64,000 nucleotides of DNA. Source: CBDCWT01 sp965223305 (GTDB lineage Bacteria > Planctomycetota > Planctomycetia > Pirellulales > Pirellulaceae). This document shows, piece after piece, positions 1 to 8,821 of the stretch. The stretch covers positions 130,004-194,003 of the forward strand of contig CBDCWT010000061.1 in the NCBI GenBank assembly GCA_965223305.1. The letters run 5' to 3'. A program made the translations under genes and the position numbers. Under the pieces are notes generated by a model. That model saw only the letters and a list, made by a program, of their open reading frames with translations, searched no databases and was not told where the DNA came from. Every line of letters begins with the position of its first letter. Positions within the stretch are counted from its first letter, which is position 1.

Positions 1-683
1 TGGACTAGGCATCCCATGGCCATTTCTTTCAACGTGTTGCTCTCATAGCCCAACTTTCCGCCGATCAGAATCGCCAGCTTGGCGACGTGCAGGCCGTGCC
101 GGGAAGGATAGTCGGTCGAGGTGGGGTTGGCTCCCAGGCAGGCAAACAGGTCCGGATCCTCGGCCGCCGCATCCAGCGCCCCCTGACAGATTGAAGCCAA
201 GCGGGCCGGGTCCCAGGATGCCGAGCTGGAGAGGCCCCGGTAGGCGACTTTCATGTCGTCCAAATCGTTTTGATGCCTCTTCACGACTTCGTCTAGAGTT
301 TCCTCATCGTAGGAACGGGTCGGAGGCGCGTCGGAGCTGGGAGAGGGGGGATCCGAGCCGAAGACCGACTCTGGACCGTTATCGATCTCCCGGTCTAGTT
401 GACGGGTGCCGTCTGTCTCTTTTTGCGACTGCACGTAGCTGTGCGGCGGCGGCACGGTTGTTTCTGTGCCCTGTGGCCGCAGACTCTCTAGCTTGGCCAG
501 ATCGAGCGGGTTGAGCGCAACCGTGTCGATGCCTCGAATGCGGAGGCTGGTCAGTAGCCCCTCGCTAATGACCACACCGGATCCGAGGATCTTGGTCTCG
601 TAGTCGCTGGCGTCAAAGATCGGAAAGCGCAAGACGGCGCCAACTCGGAGCACCGAGAGCGGGGCAGATAGCAGTTCAGACAC
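1..683 (-). CDS. HD-GYP-type signalling phosphohydrolase, N-terminal part
   Basis: Partial gene running off the left edge; 227 residues are visible. The start is GTG at 683: an in-frame stop lies about 40 bases upstream and no other start codon falls between. Residues 1-60 look like a small beta-rich domain, residues 75-125 form a Pro/Ser/Asp-rich linker, and from about 127 a helical segment leads into H196 and H199 (SRHGLHVAKLA), which match the first helix of an HD-GYP domain. The window ends at MAMGCLV, just where the metal-binding HD pair should come. HD-GYP proteins usually hydrolyse cyclic di-GMP; whether this one is active cannot be judged because the catalytic part is outside. It is divergent from the next gene, with about 200 bp between them. 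Confidence 0.72.
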   Translation of the reverse strand, partial: MSELLSAPLSVLRVGAVLRFPIFDASDYETKILGSGVVISEGLLTSLRIRGIDTVALNPLDLAKLESLRPQGTETTVPPPHSYVQSQKETDGTRQLDREIDNGPESVFGSDPPSPSSDAPPTRSYDEETLDEVVKRHQNDLDDMKVAYRGLSSSASWDPARLASICQGALDAAAEDPDLFACLGANPTSTDYPSRHGLHVAKLAILIGGKLGYESNTLKEMAMGCLV

Positions 684-884
684 AGGCCACCCAAGGGAGC
701 AAATTGAAAGTGAACAGCCTGCCTACCGTGTTTATCGGCCTGCCGCTGACGGTCGCCCAGCTTTTTTGCAGCGACGCCTGTCGCAGCTTGCCCTGTCCAC
801 ATTGTCTGCCACTACTTGTCACTGCTTTCGCACTGCGAGTATCCTCAGCAATGCTAGCTAACCCAACAAGAGGCAACGAACGAG

Positions 885-1697
885 ATGCAGATCATTCGCT
901 TTATCGACTCGAACGGTAACACTTGCTTCGGATCGACTCGAGAGAACGGTACGACGGTTGAGATCGAGGGGGACATTTTTGGCAGTTACGATGTCACGGA
1001 TCGGCAGGTCTCTGTCGAGAAGCTCCTGGCGCCGCTCCAGCCCTCGACGATCTACTGCATTGGCCTCAACTACGCCCAACATGCGCGGGAAGGCAACCTT
1101 GAGATTCCGAAGTGGCCGATGGTCTTCATGAAGTCTCCGACCGCCGTTCAGAATCCAGGCGATCCCATCGAAGTGCCGACTCACTTGAAGAGCGAAGAGG
1201 TCGACTACGAATGTGAGTTAGCAGTCGTAATCGGACAGAAGTGCAAGAATGTCTCTCGCGACGACGCCCTCAAGGTCGTGTTCGGGTATACCTGCGGGCA
1301 CGACGTCAGCGCGCGGGACTGGCAGATTAAGTACGGAGGATCGCAGTGGTGCAAAGGGAAGACTTTCGACACGTTTTGTCCTTTGGGGCCTTCCATCGTG
1401 ACGGCCGACGAGATCCCAAATCCCAACTCGCTGCGGATCCAAACGCACCTGAACGGTGAAACGGTGCAGGACTGGAATACGGACGATATGATCTTCGACG
1501 TGCCCGCCCTGATCGAGTTTCTCAGCGGCAGCACCACGCTGGTGCCCGGCACCGTTATCTTGACCGGCACTCCGCACGGTGTCGGGTTTGCCCGTCAGCC
1601 ACCCGTGTTCCTGCGGTCTGGCGATGAAGTCACCATCGAGATCGAGAAGATCGGTTCCTTGACGAACCCGGTGATCGACGAACCGTCGGGCTGTTAG
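885..1697 (+). CDS. Fumarylacetoacetate hydrolase family protein
   Basis: 270 residues, the usual length for the FAH fold. IYCIGLNYAQHA (about 56-67) is the family signature; E109 and E111 in YECELAVVIG and D140 in CGHDVSARDW are the expected Mg/Mn ligands, and LTGTPHGVGF near the C-terminus is also typical. The family hydrolyses carbon-carbon bonds of 2,4-diketo acids or isomerises and decarboxylates related compounds. An SDR dehydrogenase follows 74 bp downstream on the same strand. That pairing is known from non-phosphorylating L-fucose and L-rhamnose breakdown, where an FAH-type 2,4-diketo-3-deoxy acid hydrolase works after an SDR; this is an inference, since the substrate cannot be read from the sequence. 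Confidence 0.9.
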   Translation: MQIIRFIDSNGNTCFGSTRENGTTVEIEGDIFGSYDVTDRQVSVEKLLAPLQPSTIYCIGLNYAQHAREGNLEIPKWPMVFMKSPTAVQNPGDPIEVPTHLKSEEVDYECELAVVIGQKCKNVSRDDALKVVFGYTCGHDVSARDWQIKYGGSQWCKGKTFDTFCPLGPSIVTADEIPNPNSLRIQTHLNGETVQDWNTDDMIFDVPALIEFLSGSTTLVPGTVILTGTPHGVGFARQPPVFLRSGDEVTIEIEKIGSLTNPVIDEPSGC

Positions 1698-1771
1698 ACT
1701 CACTATGAGTGATGGGGTAAAGTGGTGCACGGACTGTCAACTAAGCAGCAATTCGGGAGCGATCAAACGCG

Positions 1772-2578
1772 ATGTCTCGGCTCGATGGAAAGGTCATCAT
1801 TACGACTGGTGGCACGCAAGGAATTGGCGAGGCGGTTGCCTTGGCAGCTGCTGGTCACGGTGCTGCGGGCATCGTGATTTGTGGAAGATCCGAAGAACGA
1901 GGCAAGTCGGTAAAGGAAAGAGTCGAGGCGCTAGGCTGCGCCGCCGAGTTCGTGCGTGCGGATCTTGCACTCGTCGAAGATTGTCGGCAAGTGGTGAGGC
2001 GGTGTGACGAGCGGTTTGGCCGCGTCGACGGGCTCTTGAATGCCGCGGCCGATACGAACCGCGGCACACTGGATGAAACCACGGTCGAATTCTGGGACTA
2101 TCTGTTCGCAGTCAACGTCCGTGCACCGATGATCCTGACTCAGGAAAGTGTGCGCATCATGCGCCGCGAGAAGATCGCCGGCGCCGTCGTCAACATGCTC
2201 TCGGTGACCGCGTATTGCGGCCTAGAAAACCTTGTTGCCTACAGCACGACGAAAGGGGCGCTCAGCACCTTTACCAAGAACATCGCCAATGGCCTGCGTA
2301 GATACAGGATTCGTGTTAACGGTATCAATCTAGGCTGGACCGATACGCCGGCAGAACACGCCGTGCAGGTCAAGCAAGGCAGCCCCGAGAACTGGTTGGA
2401 GATCGCCGAGAAGTCGTCGCCTTTTGGAAGGTTGCTCAAACCCGACGACGTCGCCCGATTGTGCCTCTACCTGCTAAGCGATGAATCGGGAATCTTGACC
2501 GGCTCAAATATCGACTTTTCGCAACGGGTCATGGGCCTCTATCCACCGGAAACGGCGGGCAGCGTTGCGCCCGATTGA
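1772..2578 (+). CDS. Short-chain dehydrogenase/reductase (SDR)
   Basis: 268 residues, classical SDR length. The cofactor loop is TGGTQGIG (12-19), the NNAG-like motif reads NAAA (90-93), and the catalytic Ser-Tyr-Lys are S144, Y157 and K161. The C-terminal part carries the usual LSDESGILTG segment. It is an NAD(P)-dependent alcohol or sugar-acid dehydrogenase. It lies directly after the FAH-family gene and probably shares its transcript. A GGGAG stretch stands upstream of the ATG. The substrate is unknown; a 2-keto-3-deoxy sugar acid is suggested only by the neighbour. Confidence 0.9.
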   Translation: MSRLDGKVIITTGGTQGIGEAVALAAAGHGAAGIVICGRSEERGKSVKERVEALGCAAEFVRADLALVEDCRQVVRRCDERFGRVDGLLNAAADTNRGTLDETTVEFWDYLFAVNVRAPMILTQESVRIMRREKIAGAVVNMLSVTAYCGLENLVAYSTTKGALSTFTKNIANGLRRYRIRVNGINLGWTDTPAEHAVQVKQGSPENWLEIAEKSSPFGRLLKPDDVARLCLYLLSDESGILTGSNIDFSQRVMGLYPPETAGSVAPD

Positions 2579-2652
2579 TCGAGCAGGTGCGACGAGGCCA
2601 TTGCTGCACCGCCCGCGTCGCGACTTTAGTTTGACTCAGAAGGACCAACGAT

Positions 2653-4134
2653 ATGTATCGCATCACACAGCACACGCTACGCATGATCGCTTTGATGGCG
2701 ACCGTCTTGAACGTCGAGTTCCTGATGGCGGATGATCCCGCCGGCCCCGTCGCAGGCATGGGCATCATGGTTGGAGAAGTAACCGCGACATCAGCGCTAG
2801 TGCAAGTGCGTTTGACTCAGCGGGACCAACTTGTCGATCGGAAGCTCCCCGGTCAGGAGGGGGTTGTGGAGTTCGTCTTGGGGCCAGTGGACGGCAGCGG
2901 CGCGAGCATTACTCAGCAGATTCGTTCACAGCCGGAACGAGACTTCATTGCCCGTGCCACTTTTGAGCAACTCGTCCCAGGTAAACGGTACCGCTGCGCG
3001 ACGCGCATTGGCGGTGACGTCGGATCCTTAAAGCAGGGGCCTGTGGCAGAATTCAAAACACTGCCGGGGCCTCAAGGCAACGACGACGTGCGTTTCGTGG
3101 TGGTAACGGGCATGAACTATGCGAAGTTTCATGGTGACGACCGGATCGACTTGGCCCGTCACCTGGTTGAAAACAACGCTGCCGTTCCTAAGCCCTACGC
3201 CGGTCCGGACAAGCATCTGGGCTATCCAGCGCTGACTTCAATTCTCGAGACGGCACCTGATTTCTTTGTGGGAACCGGTGACAACATCTATTACGACACT
3301 CCCAAGGAACCCCGGGCTCAATCGATCCCCGAGTTGCGGCAAAAGTGGCACGAGCAGTTTGCCCAGCCTCGCTATCGAGATCTGTTTGCCGCAGTACCCA
3401 CCTACTGGATGGTCGACGATCATGACTATCGGATTGATGACTGCGACAACACGGGAGACTACTTGCCGACCCCGCAAGAAGGCAGGCAGATGATGCTCGA
3501 ACAGCTGCCCTTGGCCCCCGCAGACGACGACCAGGCGAAGACCTACCGGACACATCGCGTGAGCCATGACTTGCAGATCTGGTTTCCCGAGAATCGGATG
3601 TACCGCTCGCCCAACAAGATGCCAGACGGTCCTGGCAAGTCGATTTGGGGAGCCGCACAGCGGGACTGGTTGCGGCAAACTCTGCAGGAAAGCACGGCTA
3701 CGTTCAAGTTGCTGGTATCGCCCACTCCGATGGTGGGACCGGACGACCTCCGCAAGACGGACAATCACACCAACATCAATGGCTTCCGCCACGAGCGGGA
3801 TGAGTTCTTCAGCTGGTTGCGCGAGGCGGGCATCGACAACTTCTACATCCTGTGTGGCGACCGCCACTGGCAATACCATTCGATTCACCCAACTGGTATT
3901 GAAGAGTTCTCCTGTGGCGCCCTCGTCGATGCCAACTCCAGGCTTGGTCGCAAGCCTGGAGACCCCCAATCAACCGATCCGGAAGGACTGATCAAGCAGC
4001 CCTATTACCAATCGCCGCCATCCGGTGGTTTCCTGCTGGTTACGGTCACCGCAGGCGGCGAACAGCGCGATGCCAGCCTCACATTCACCTGGCACGACGA
4101 ACGCGGAAAGTTGCTGCGGCGACACATCAAATGA
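2653..4134 (+). CDS. PhoD-like metallophosphatase (alkaline phosphatase D family)
   Basis: 493 residues with a signal-like N-terminus (hydrophobic 9-25, cleavage probably near A26). Residues 35-140 form the beta-sandwich N-domain typical of PhoD proteins. The catalytic domain shows GTGDNIYYD (208-215), MVDDHDYRIDD (253-263) and, near 400, CGDRHWQYHS, matching the metal-binding GD, DDH and GDxH motifs. PhoD enzymes are secreted, Ca/Fe-dependent phosphomonoesterases or phosphodiesterases; the substrate range here is unknown. An AAGGA box precedes the ATG by about 8 bases. The gene is 74 bp after the SDR on the same strand. Confidence 0.87.
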   Translation: MYRITQHTLRMIALMATVLNVEFLMADDPAGPVAGMGIMVGEVTATSALVQVRLTQRDQLVDRKLPGQEGVVEFVLGPVDGSGASITQQIRSQPERDFIARATFEQLVPGKRYRCATRIGGDVGSLKQGPVAEFKTLPGPQGNDDVRFVVVTGMNYAKFHGDDRIDLARHLVENNAAVPKPYAGPDKHLGYPALTSILETAPDFFVGTGDNIYYDTPKEPRAQSIPELRQKWHEQFAQPRYRDLFAAVPTYWMVDDHDYRIDDCDNTGDYLPTPQEGRQMMLEQLPLAPADDDQAKTYRTHRVSHDLQIWFPENRMYRSPNKMPDGPGKSIWGAAQRDWLRQTLQESTATFKLLVSPTPMVGPDDLRKTDNHTNINGFRHERDEFFSWLREAGIDNFYILCGDRHWQYHSIHPTGIEEFSCGALVDANSRLGRKPGDPQSTDPEGLIKQPYYQSPPSGGFLLVTVTAGGEQRDASLTFTWHDERGKLLRRHIK

Positions 4135-4484
4135 CACCGCATCCACTTTACCCTCCTGCTCGGAAGTCGTGCGGCCAAACTCTGGCGAGTTCGGCTACTC
4201 TCGAAATCAGCCGCTGGGCGTTAGCCCGGATTATTCATGAAGATCGTGGCGAGAGGTTGTAAGTACGTTCGTGGCAAGGAAGGCGAGCAATTCTTCCGCA
4301 GGCGTATTGAAGCAATACGTCGAGGGAGAATTGTGAAGCATGAGCCACGGATGGACTTACGACCTCGCAGCAGATCGCTCATGAATAATTCGGGTTAGCC
4401 CACGGTTCCTGGCGCTTCCGGCTCGGCAGGAGCCTCGCCCTCCCGGCCTGGTGACGGATGACTTCAAAATGCCGAGCTGGGTAG
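4135..4484. other. Intergenic region with nested repeats
   Basis: The 350-bp gap between two convergent genes holds a REP-like sequence (4175-4224), a MITE-like element inserted in it (4225-4394), the remaining right half of the REP-like repeat (4395-4412), and a copy of the GAGCCTCGCCCTCCCG repeat near 4424-4445. No gene or clear terminator was seen. Confidence 0.7.
4225..4394 (+). mobile_element. MITE-like element, copy 1 (target duplication TTAG)
   Basis: A 170-bp non-coding element starting CCCGGATTATTCATGA and ending TCATGAATAATTCGGG: imperfect 16-bp terminal inverted repeats. The halves are complementary over much of their length, with CGTATTG-AAG-CAATACG as a central hairpin. It is flanked by TTAG at 4221-4224 and 4395-4398. 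Removing the element and one TTAG restores the REP-like consensus GCGTTAGCCCACGG, which is seen uninterrupted near 20580-20598, so this is a filled site beside a known empty-site sequence. It is 4 bases shorter than copies 2 and 4 near its right arm. Confidence 0.85.
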
Positions 4485-6215
4485 TCAAAACAGCGTCGTG
4501 TGCCGGATCGCCACGCCGTCGCGATCCCGATCGGGGTCCTTGGACTCGGTGATGATCCCGGTCGCTTCCAGGTAGCAACGGGGACCCATCTTACGGAGCC
4601 AGCGCAGTCCGATTCCTACTGCAGCTGTCCCGCCGCGGTCGGAGAAGGCGATCTCGGGAATCAGCGACTCGTCCTCGTGATGGCGGAACAGCTGGGCACC
4701 GATGGCTGCCCCCCACACCCTCTCGTCCGCGGCAGCTGCCGAAATCCGTACCAGGGGATCGACCTCGAAAGCGAGCGTCAAGCGGTTCAAAGTCCCTCCA
4801 GCAATTGGGCTCCAGCCCCGCGTGGCCACAAACGTGTTGCAGTAAAAGACACCGTGCTCGAATCCACAAGGTTTGTGGTCAAAGACCCGCACCCGCTGTG
4901 CCTCAGCGGCAAACAACTGACCCTCACCCAGCCCCGCCCGGTCGCCCCACTTCAGCAGCGCCCGAAGGGCAAGCGTCGTCGGCCCGTAAAGCGCGGTCCG
5001 ACTAAAGGCCGCGTACTGCGAGTCCCGTGCGGCACCGAGCCGGTGCGCGACGTAGGCGTAGGTCGCCTCATAGAAGACCCGGTGGCGGTCCAGCGACGCG
5101 TGCGCGGCTAGCAGCTCGCCGCTCCCAAAACCCCCGCCCGGCTCGATGATGCTCACATCGCTGAATCCATAGATAGCCTGGATGTTGAGGTTGCTGACCT
5201 GTTTGAAATTCAGCGTGTTCTTGCTGAGGATGACTGCCACCAGCTCGTCGTTGATAAGCAACTGGTTGTGCAGCTGCAGCGGTACGCGGCCCGCCGTCAG
5301 GTTGTAGTCCAGCGCGGCGAACGGATCGAAGTCTGTCCCGAGGAGGCTGTGTAGTTCACCTTCAAACCAATACTGATCGGGTTCTCCAGTTGAATTGTCA
5401 ACATACGTTCGGGGATGGTTGAGCTGGTAGTAGGAACCTCCCGTCCGTTCGCGGCCGATCGGGCGATACTCGACGTGAAATCTCTCCGTGCCCGTCAGCC
5501 GCAGGTCCAGATCGACCAGCAGCTGGTGACCGCAGATATCCTGGCGGCGATTGCCTTCTCGTCGAGCGAAAGCGAAGAATTGGTAGCCGCCATAGGCGAC
5601 CAACCGCGGCTCCCAGACATAACCTTCGCGGCCAAACCAGCGCCAGGTCGGGTTGAGCAGGATCGGGTCTGCGCCGAGGAACTCGCGGTAGCCGGTCAGC
5701 GGCCTCGGCTCCTGCCAACACTCGGGCAGGCGGAGCAGGTCGTAGTGAGAGCATTCTTCAGCTGGCCAGTTCAGCCGGTCACCCTCAGCTGCATAAAGAT
5801 AGGAACCTCCGTGCAGCCAAAGTTCCTCATCCAATGGTGGCAGCGGCTCGTCGTCTACAACCAGCCAATCATCGAGCAGTGCCGCGGTTCCTTCCAATTC
5901 GTTTCTGTCCCCCGCCTCAGCCGGCGGTAGGCGGTAAGACGAGTTGCTGAATTCCGCGTCGGGCGGCGGCACCTCGGCGAGGCTCTGTCTCGAAAGCCCC
6001 CTCTCGCTGACTCTCTCCCCCAACTCGCTGGGGGAAAGAACAATTGGGGAGTCGCCACGCGACCAGATTACTTGTTTCGAGACAGAGCCTGGTCTGCTGG
6101 TGCTCGAGACTGGCCGGCTCAAGCTCTCCGTGAGCTCGGCGGCGCAGACCATTTGCGGTACCGCCCATAGCAGCGCACAGCATACGATCAACGAAATCCT
6201 ACCGAGGAATCTCAC
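4485..6215 (-). CDS. Probable outer-membrane beta-barrel protein, planctomycete-type hypothetical
   Basis: 576 residues; not matched to a named family with certainty. There is a clear signal peptide (hydrophobic 8-23, cleavage around CAA-E). After a variable Ser/Pro-rich stretch to about residue 125, the protein is rich in alternating hydrophobic/polar strands and aromatic residues (for example WRWFGREGYVWEPRLVAYGG), as in outer-membrane barrels. It begins 9 bp after the stop of the multihaem cytochrome gene and is very likely cotranscribed with it. Residues 42-79 are encoded by an in-frame 111-bp inverted-repeat element (5980-6090), so that stretch probably has no conserved role. Function unknown. 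Confidence 0.65.
   Translation of the reverse strand: MRFLGRISLIVCCALLWAVPQMVCAAELTESLSRPVSSTSRPGSVSKQVIWSRGDSPIVLSPSELGERVSERGLSRQSLAEVPPPDAEFSNSSYRLPPAEAGDRNELEGTAALLDDWLVVDDEPLPPLDEELWLHGGSYLYAAEGDRLNWPAEECSHYDLLRLPECWQEPRPLTGYREFLGADPILLNPTWRWFGREGYVWEPRLVAYGGYQFFAFARREGNRRQDICGHQLLVDLDLRLTGTERFHVEYRPIGRERTGGSYYQLNHPRTYVDNSTGEPDQYWFEGELHSLLGTDFDPFAALDYNLTAGRVPLQLHNQLLINDELVAVILSKNTLNFKQVSNLNIQAIYGFSDVSIIEPGGGFGSGELLAAHASLDRHRVFYEATYAYVAHRLGAARDSQYAAFSRTALYGPTTLALRALLKWGDRAGLGEGQLFAAEAQRVRVFDHKPCGFEHGVFYCNTFVATRGWSPIAGGTLNRLTLAFEVDPLVRISAAAADERVWGAAIGAQLFRHHEDESLIPEIAFSDRGGTAAVGIGLRWLRKMGPRCYLEATGIITESKDPDRDRDGVAIRHTTLF
5980..6090. repeat. 111-bp palindromic element inside a coding region
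   Basis: AGGCTCTGTCTCGAAA (5980-5995) and TTTCGAGACAGAGCCT (6075-6090) are perfect 16-bp inverted repeats. They enclose an inner CTCTCTCCCCC/GGGGGAAAGA hairpin resembling the CTCTCCCC palindromes found in gene gaps of this window. The whole is 111 bp, exactly 37 codons, and it keeps the barrel gene (4485-6215, minus) in frame. Confidence 0.8.
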
Positions 6216-6224
6216 AACGTGTTG

Positions 6225-8186
6225 CTACCGGACGTGAATCTCCGACTCATATTCATCGATGACGACGACTTGCAGCAGGTGCTTCAGGTGGGGGACTCCG
6301 ATGTGATCCAAGAGTGTGGGGGGAAGGTGACGAAAATTAAGAGCCGCTCGGACCACGTACCGTCCCCGTTCGTGGAGCGCCACTGAATAGGTTCGACCGA
6401 TCGTTTGCAACGGCGGTAAACTGCCTTTGGCGATCCGAAACGCGACGGGATGACCGAGGGCGACCGAGATGTCAGTTGCCGGCCGCAGTACATTTAGAGG
6501 CTGTAGGTTCCGATTCACTGAAATCACGACTGAACGTTCCGTACCCCGGTGCGACAAGGCGATGAACTTACTCTGTAGGTTCAACAGGTGGCGATCGTAA
6601 GGAACCTTTCCTGCCAGCACCTGGTGACTGTGCTCGTCGCGCAGGTCACCATTGTCGTCCAGGTCGCCACTTCTGAAGACAACCTCTCCCGACGGGGAGC
6701 AGACGGTCAAAGAAACCCAGGCCTGCCGCTCTGCCGTGAATCCTGTGGGGAAGTGGTGTCCCGCGAACTTACTGTGAACGTTGACGCGAATACGGAGTTT
6801 TGCTCCGCATTCTGCAGTTCGGAGGTGGTCGACCGAAAGTGCGGCCGCGTTCTGCAGCAACTCTAGCCGCTTGGCGTCAGCGATACGAAGCTGAATCCGG
6901 TTCTTCTTTCTGAGTTTCGTGAGCGTTTGTCGTTGGTAGGCTGTTAGCAGCCGTTCGTCCCGGTAGTCCTGCTCATACATCCAATCCAGCTTGTGCGGGA
7001 ACTCTGTGTCTGGCAGCAGAGAATAATCGGGGCCGGCAAAGGTGTGGTCCGTCAAACGCCGCAGGGGAAGCGCCGCAGGGTCGACGCCGGGTACTACGGC
7101 GGCGTATCCGAGCGGTCGCTCGCAGTCTGGAATTGGAACACCTTGCTGCGGGCCCATGTGGCAGTGCTGGCACGTCACCCCGCCGTCTGCCGCCGGGCTG
7201 TTCTGCCACTCGCTGAATGCTTCTTCGAGCCGGACGCCGCCGGGAATGGTCACGTCGTGGCACTCGCCGCAGAACTGCGACGATTTGATATAAGGCTGCT
7301 GGCCTGCGTCGTGCGATTGGAGGTCCGCGGCCACGGGATTCTCGAACGGCCCATACAGGCACGCCTCGTAGAGCCCGCCGGGTTCGATAGCAACTCTCGT
7401 ACTGGCCTTGTAGCTGCGGTACTTCCTTCGATGGCAGGCAACACAGGTGACGCCCTCCATCGAGATGCGAGCCCGATGGACGTTGCGGCGCGACCCGTTC
7501 TCGCCGAGCGCCGTTCCAACTTGGGTGTGGCAGCGGGTGCAGAAGGTACCAATCGTGCCTCCAGTCCGCTCAATCAAGGTCAGATTGAACGCCTCAAACA
7601 CCGGACTGTGCTGCGCATAGGCGTGCATCGATCGGGACCACTCACGGTACTGCTTCGGGTGGCATTGGCCGCATTGCTTGGCCGGAGGAAAGTCCGACTC
7701 GATCAGCGGTCGCCCGGCGCCCGGATCACAGACATACTGGTGAGCTCCGTTGGTAATCCAGCTGCGAATCGTCTCTAGCTGAAGCTCCGTCAGCCATTCG
7801 TCGCTGTCCGGAGGCATCTCGGGCGTCTGCAGATGCGGCGAAAGCCCTTTCCCTGCAGTGTCCCATTCGACCAAGGTCAGCAAGGACGAGTTGGCCGGTT
7901 CGTGCGGGACGACAATCGGTTCCCCGTCATGCGCCGCGGCGATGACCGCCTCGTAGCTCGTCAGGTCGGTTTGGTCGGTCCCTGGCCGATGGCAGGCAGT
8001 GCATTTCTCCGCCAGGATGGTTAGCACCCGAGGCCAGTCTGGATCGAACGGCTGGGGATTCTCGCGCACGCTGTAGGGCACCGCCCAGCCAGTGGACGAA
8101 AACAGCATCAGACACACCGCGACTGGGGCACGGATCAGTGGACTGGTCACAATGACTGCGGCGCGCATCGTTTTGCTCGGCACCAA
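6225..8186 (-). CDS. Six-haem cytochrome c
   Basis: 653 residues with a signal peptide (hydrophobic about 10-34, cleavage near WAV-PYS). Six CxxCH haem sites at residues 62, 172, 216, 248, 306 and 339. The first lies in a planctomycete-type cytochrome domain (KCTACHRPG ... MPPDSDEWL ... IRSWITNGA); the other five form a block resembling cytochrome c554-type proteins (CGQCHPKQYREWSRSMH). The C-terminal 270 residues lack haem sites and look beta-rich. It is likely periplasmic or outer-membrane associated and transfers electrons. It is the first gene of a two-gene minus-strand unit with the barrel-like gene. A second start at M7 is possible. Electron partner unknown. Confidence 0.88.
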   Translation of the reverse strand: MVPSKTMRAAVIVTSPLIRAPVAVCLMLFSSTGWAVPYSVRENPQPFDPDWPRVLTILAEKCTACHRPGTDQTDLTSYEAVIAAAHDGEPIVVPHEPANSSLLTLVEWDTAGKGLSPHLQTPEMPPDSDEWLTELQLETIRSWITNGAHQYVCDPGAGRPLIESDFPPAKQCGQCHPKQYREWSRSMHAYAQHSPVFEAFNLTLIERTGGTIGTFCTRCHTQVGTALGENGSRRNVHRARISMEGVTCVACHRRKYRSYKASTRVAIEPGGLYEACLYGPFENPVAADLQSHDAGQQPYIKSSQFCGECHDVTIPGGVRLEEAFSEWQNSPAADGGVTCQHCHMGPQQGVPIPDCERPLGYAAVVPGVDPAALPLRRLTDHTFAGPDYSLLPDTEFPHKLDWMYEQDYRDERLLTAYQRQTLTKLRKKNRIQLRIADAKRLELLQNAAALSVDHLRTAECGAKLRIRVNVHSKFAGHHFPTGFTAERQAWVSLTVCSPSGEVVFRSGDLDDNGDLRDEHSHQVLAGKVPYDRHLLNLQSKFIALSHRGTERSVVISVNRNLQPLNVLRPATDISVALGHPVAFRIAKGSLPPLQTIGRTYSVALHERGRYVVRAALNFRHLPPTLLDHIGVPHLKHLLQVVVIDEYESEIHVR

Positions 8187-8441
8187 CGGTGAGATAAGCG
8201 AACCCTGCCCCGTCCGATCGCCGGGAAAGTGGAATCGAGCTTGGGGGGCCGACTATGGTCGCGCAAGACAACAAGCGTTCCCCTGGCAGGGGGATCGACA
8301 CCGCATAACCGCTTCAGCCATGATTTCCGGCACGATCCAGACGACCGGAATAATCGCTACAGTTTCTGCAACCGTTAAAGTTCACCGCCCCGCTCCACCT
8401 CACCCGCTCGGAGGTCGTGCGGCTGTTACGCTTCGTGCAAT

Positions 8442-8509
8442 CCACCAGACTCTGGCGAGTTCGGCGACGCTGCCAATCAGCCGCTGGGCGTTAGCCGGCG
8501 GTTTCCACC
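8442..8509 (-). repeat. REP-like palindromic repeat
   Basis: Inverse-orientation copy of the family with cores CGAACTCGCCAGAGT and GGCTAACGCCCAGCGGC; the same pair recurs at 8822-8888 with nearly identical spacing. Confidence 0.75.
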
Positions 8510-8653
8510 GTAAGTCGATGTATCTCGGCTCGGCAGGAGCCTCGCCCTCCCGAGCGTCGTACATGACTGCTGCAGTGGGGGTGATGGACCTTCCGCCGTC
8601 GGACGACGGTTGGTCGGTCAACACGCTCCGGGCCGCGCGAGCCGTGCTGCCGC

Positions 8654-8707
8654 CTCTGTGTCTCTGTGTTTCTAACTGGCTTTTCTTTGAAACACAGAGG
8701 CACAGAG
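8654..8707. repeat. Inverted repeat (CTCTGTG family)
   Basis: A 19-bp arm CTCTGTGTCTCTGTGTTTC (8654-8672) pairs with 8689-8707 with one mismatch around a 16-base loop. The low-complexity stem could form a strong hairpin. It lies in a gap between two minus-strand genes and far from either, so a terminator role is not supported. Confidence 0.7.
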
Positions 8708-8821
8708 ATCACGGAGAAAGAGGTCAGGGTGTTCTTGCCGAGGCGTGAGTGATGATCGGCTCGTGTGGTGAAGGGAAACCGGCCGCTAACGCGGCTCGGC
8801 TGATGTTTAGCTGTTTGGCAA

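Noticed and set aside
191..514. Plus-strand open frame of 107 codons
   Set aside because: It lies opposite the HD-GYP gene, has Arg/Pro/Ser-rich antisense composition and no family features.
4485..8186. Firm call of an MtrAB-type conduit
   Set aside because: Haem count and gene pairing are suggestive, but the barrel protein shows no recognisable MtrB signature, so it is kept only as a hypothesis.
8400..8624. Minus-strand frame encoding EGEAPAEP and PANAQRLIGSVAELARVW
   Set aside because: The peptide is a translation of the dispersed GAGCCTCGCC and REP-like repeats; the same peptide appears wherever these occur.
8654..8707. Rho-independent terminator
   Set aside because: The inverted repeat has no following T-run and is hundreds of bases from the nearest gene end.
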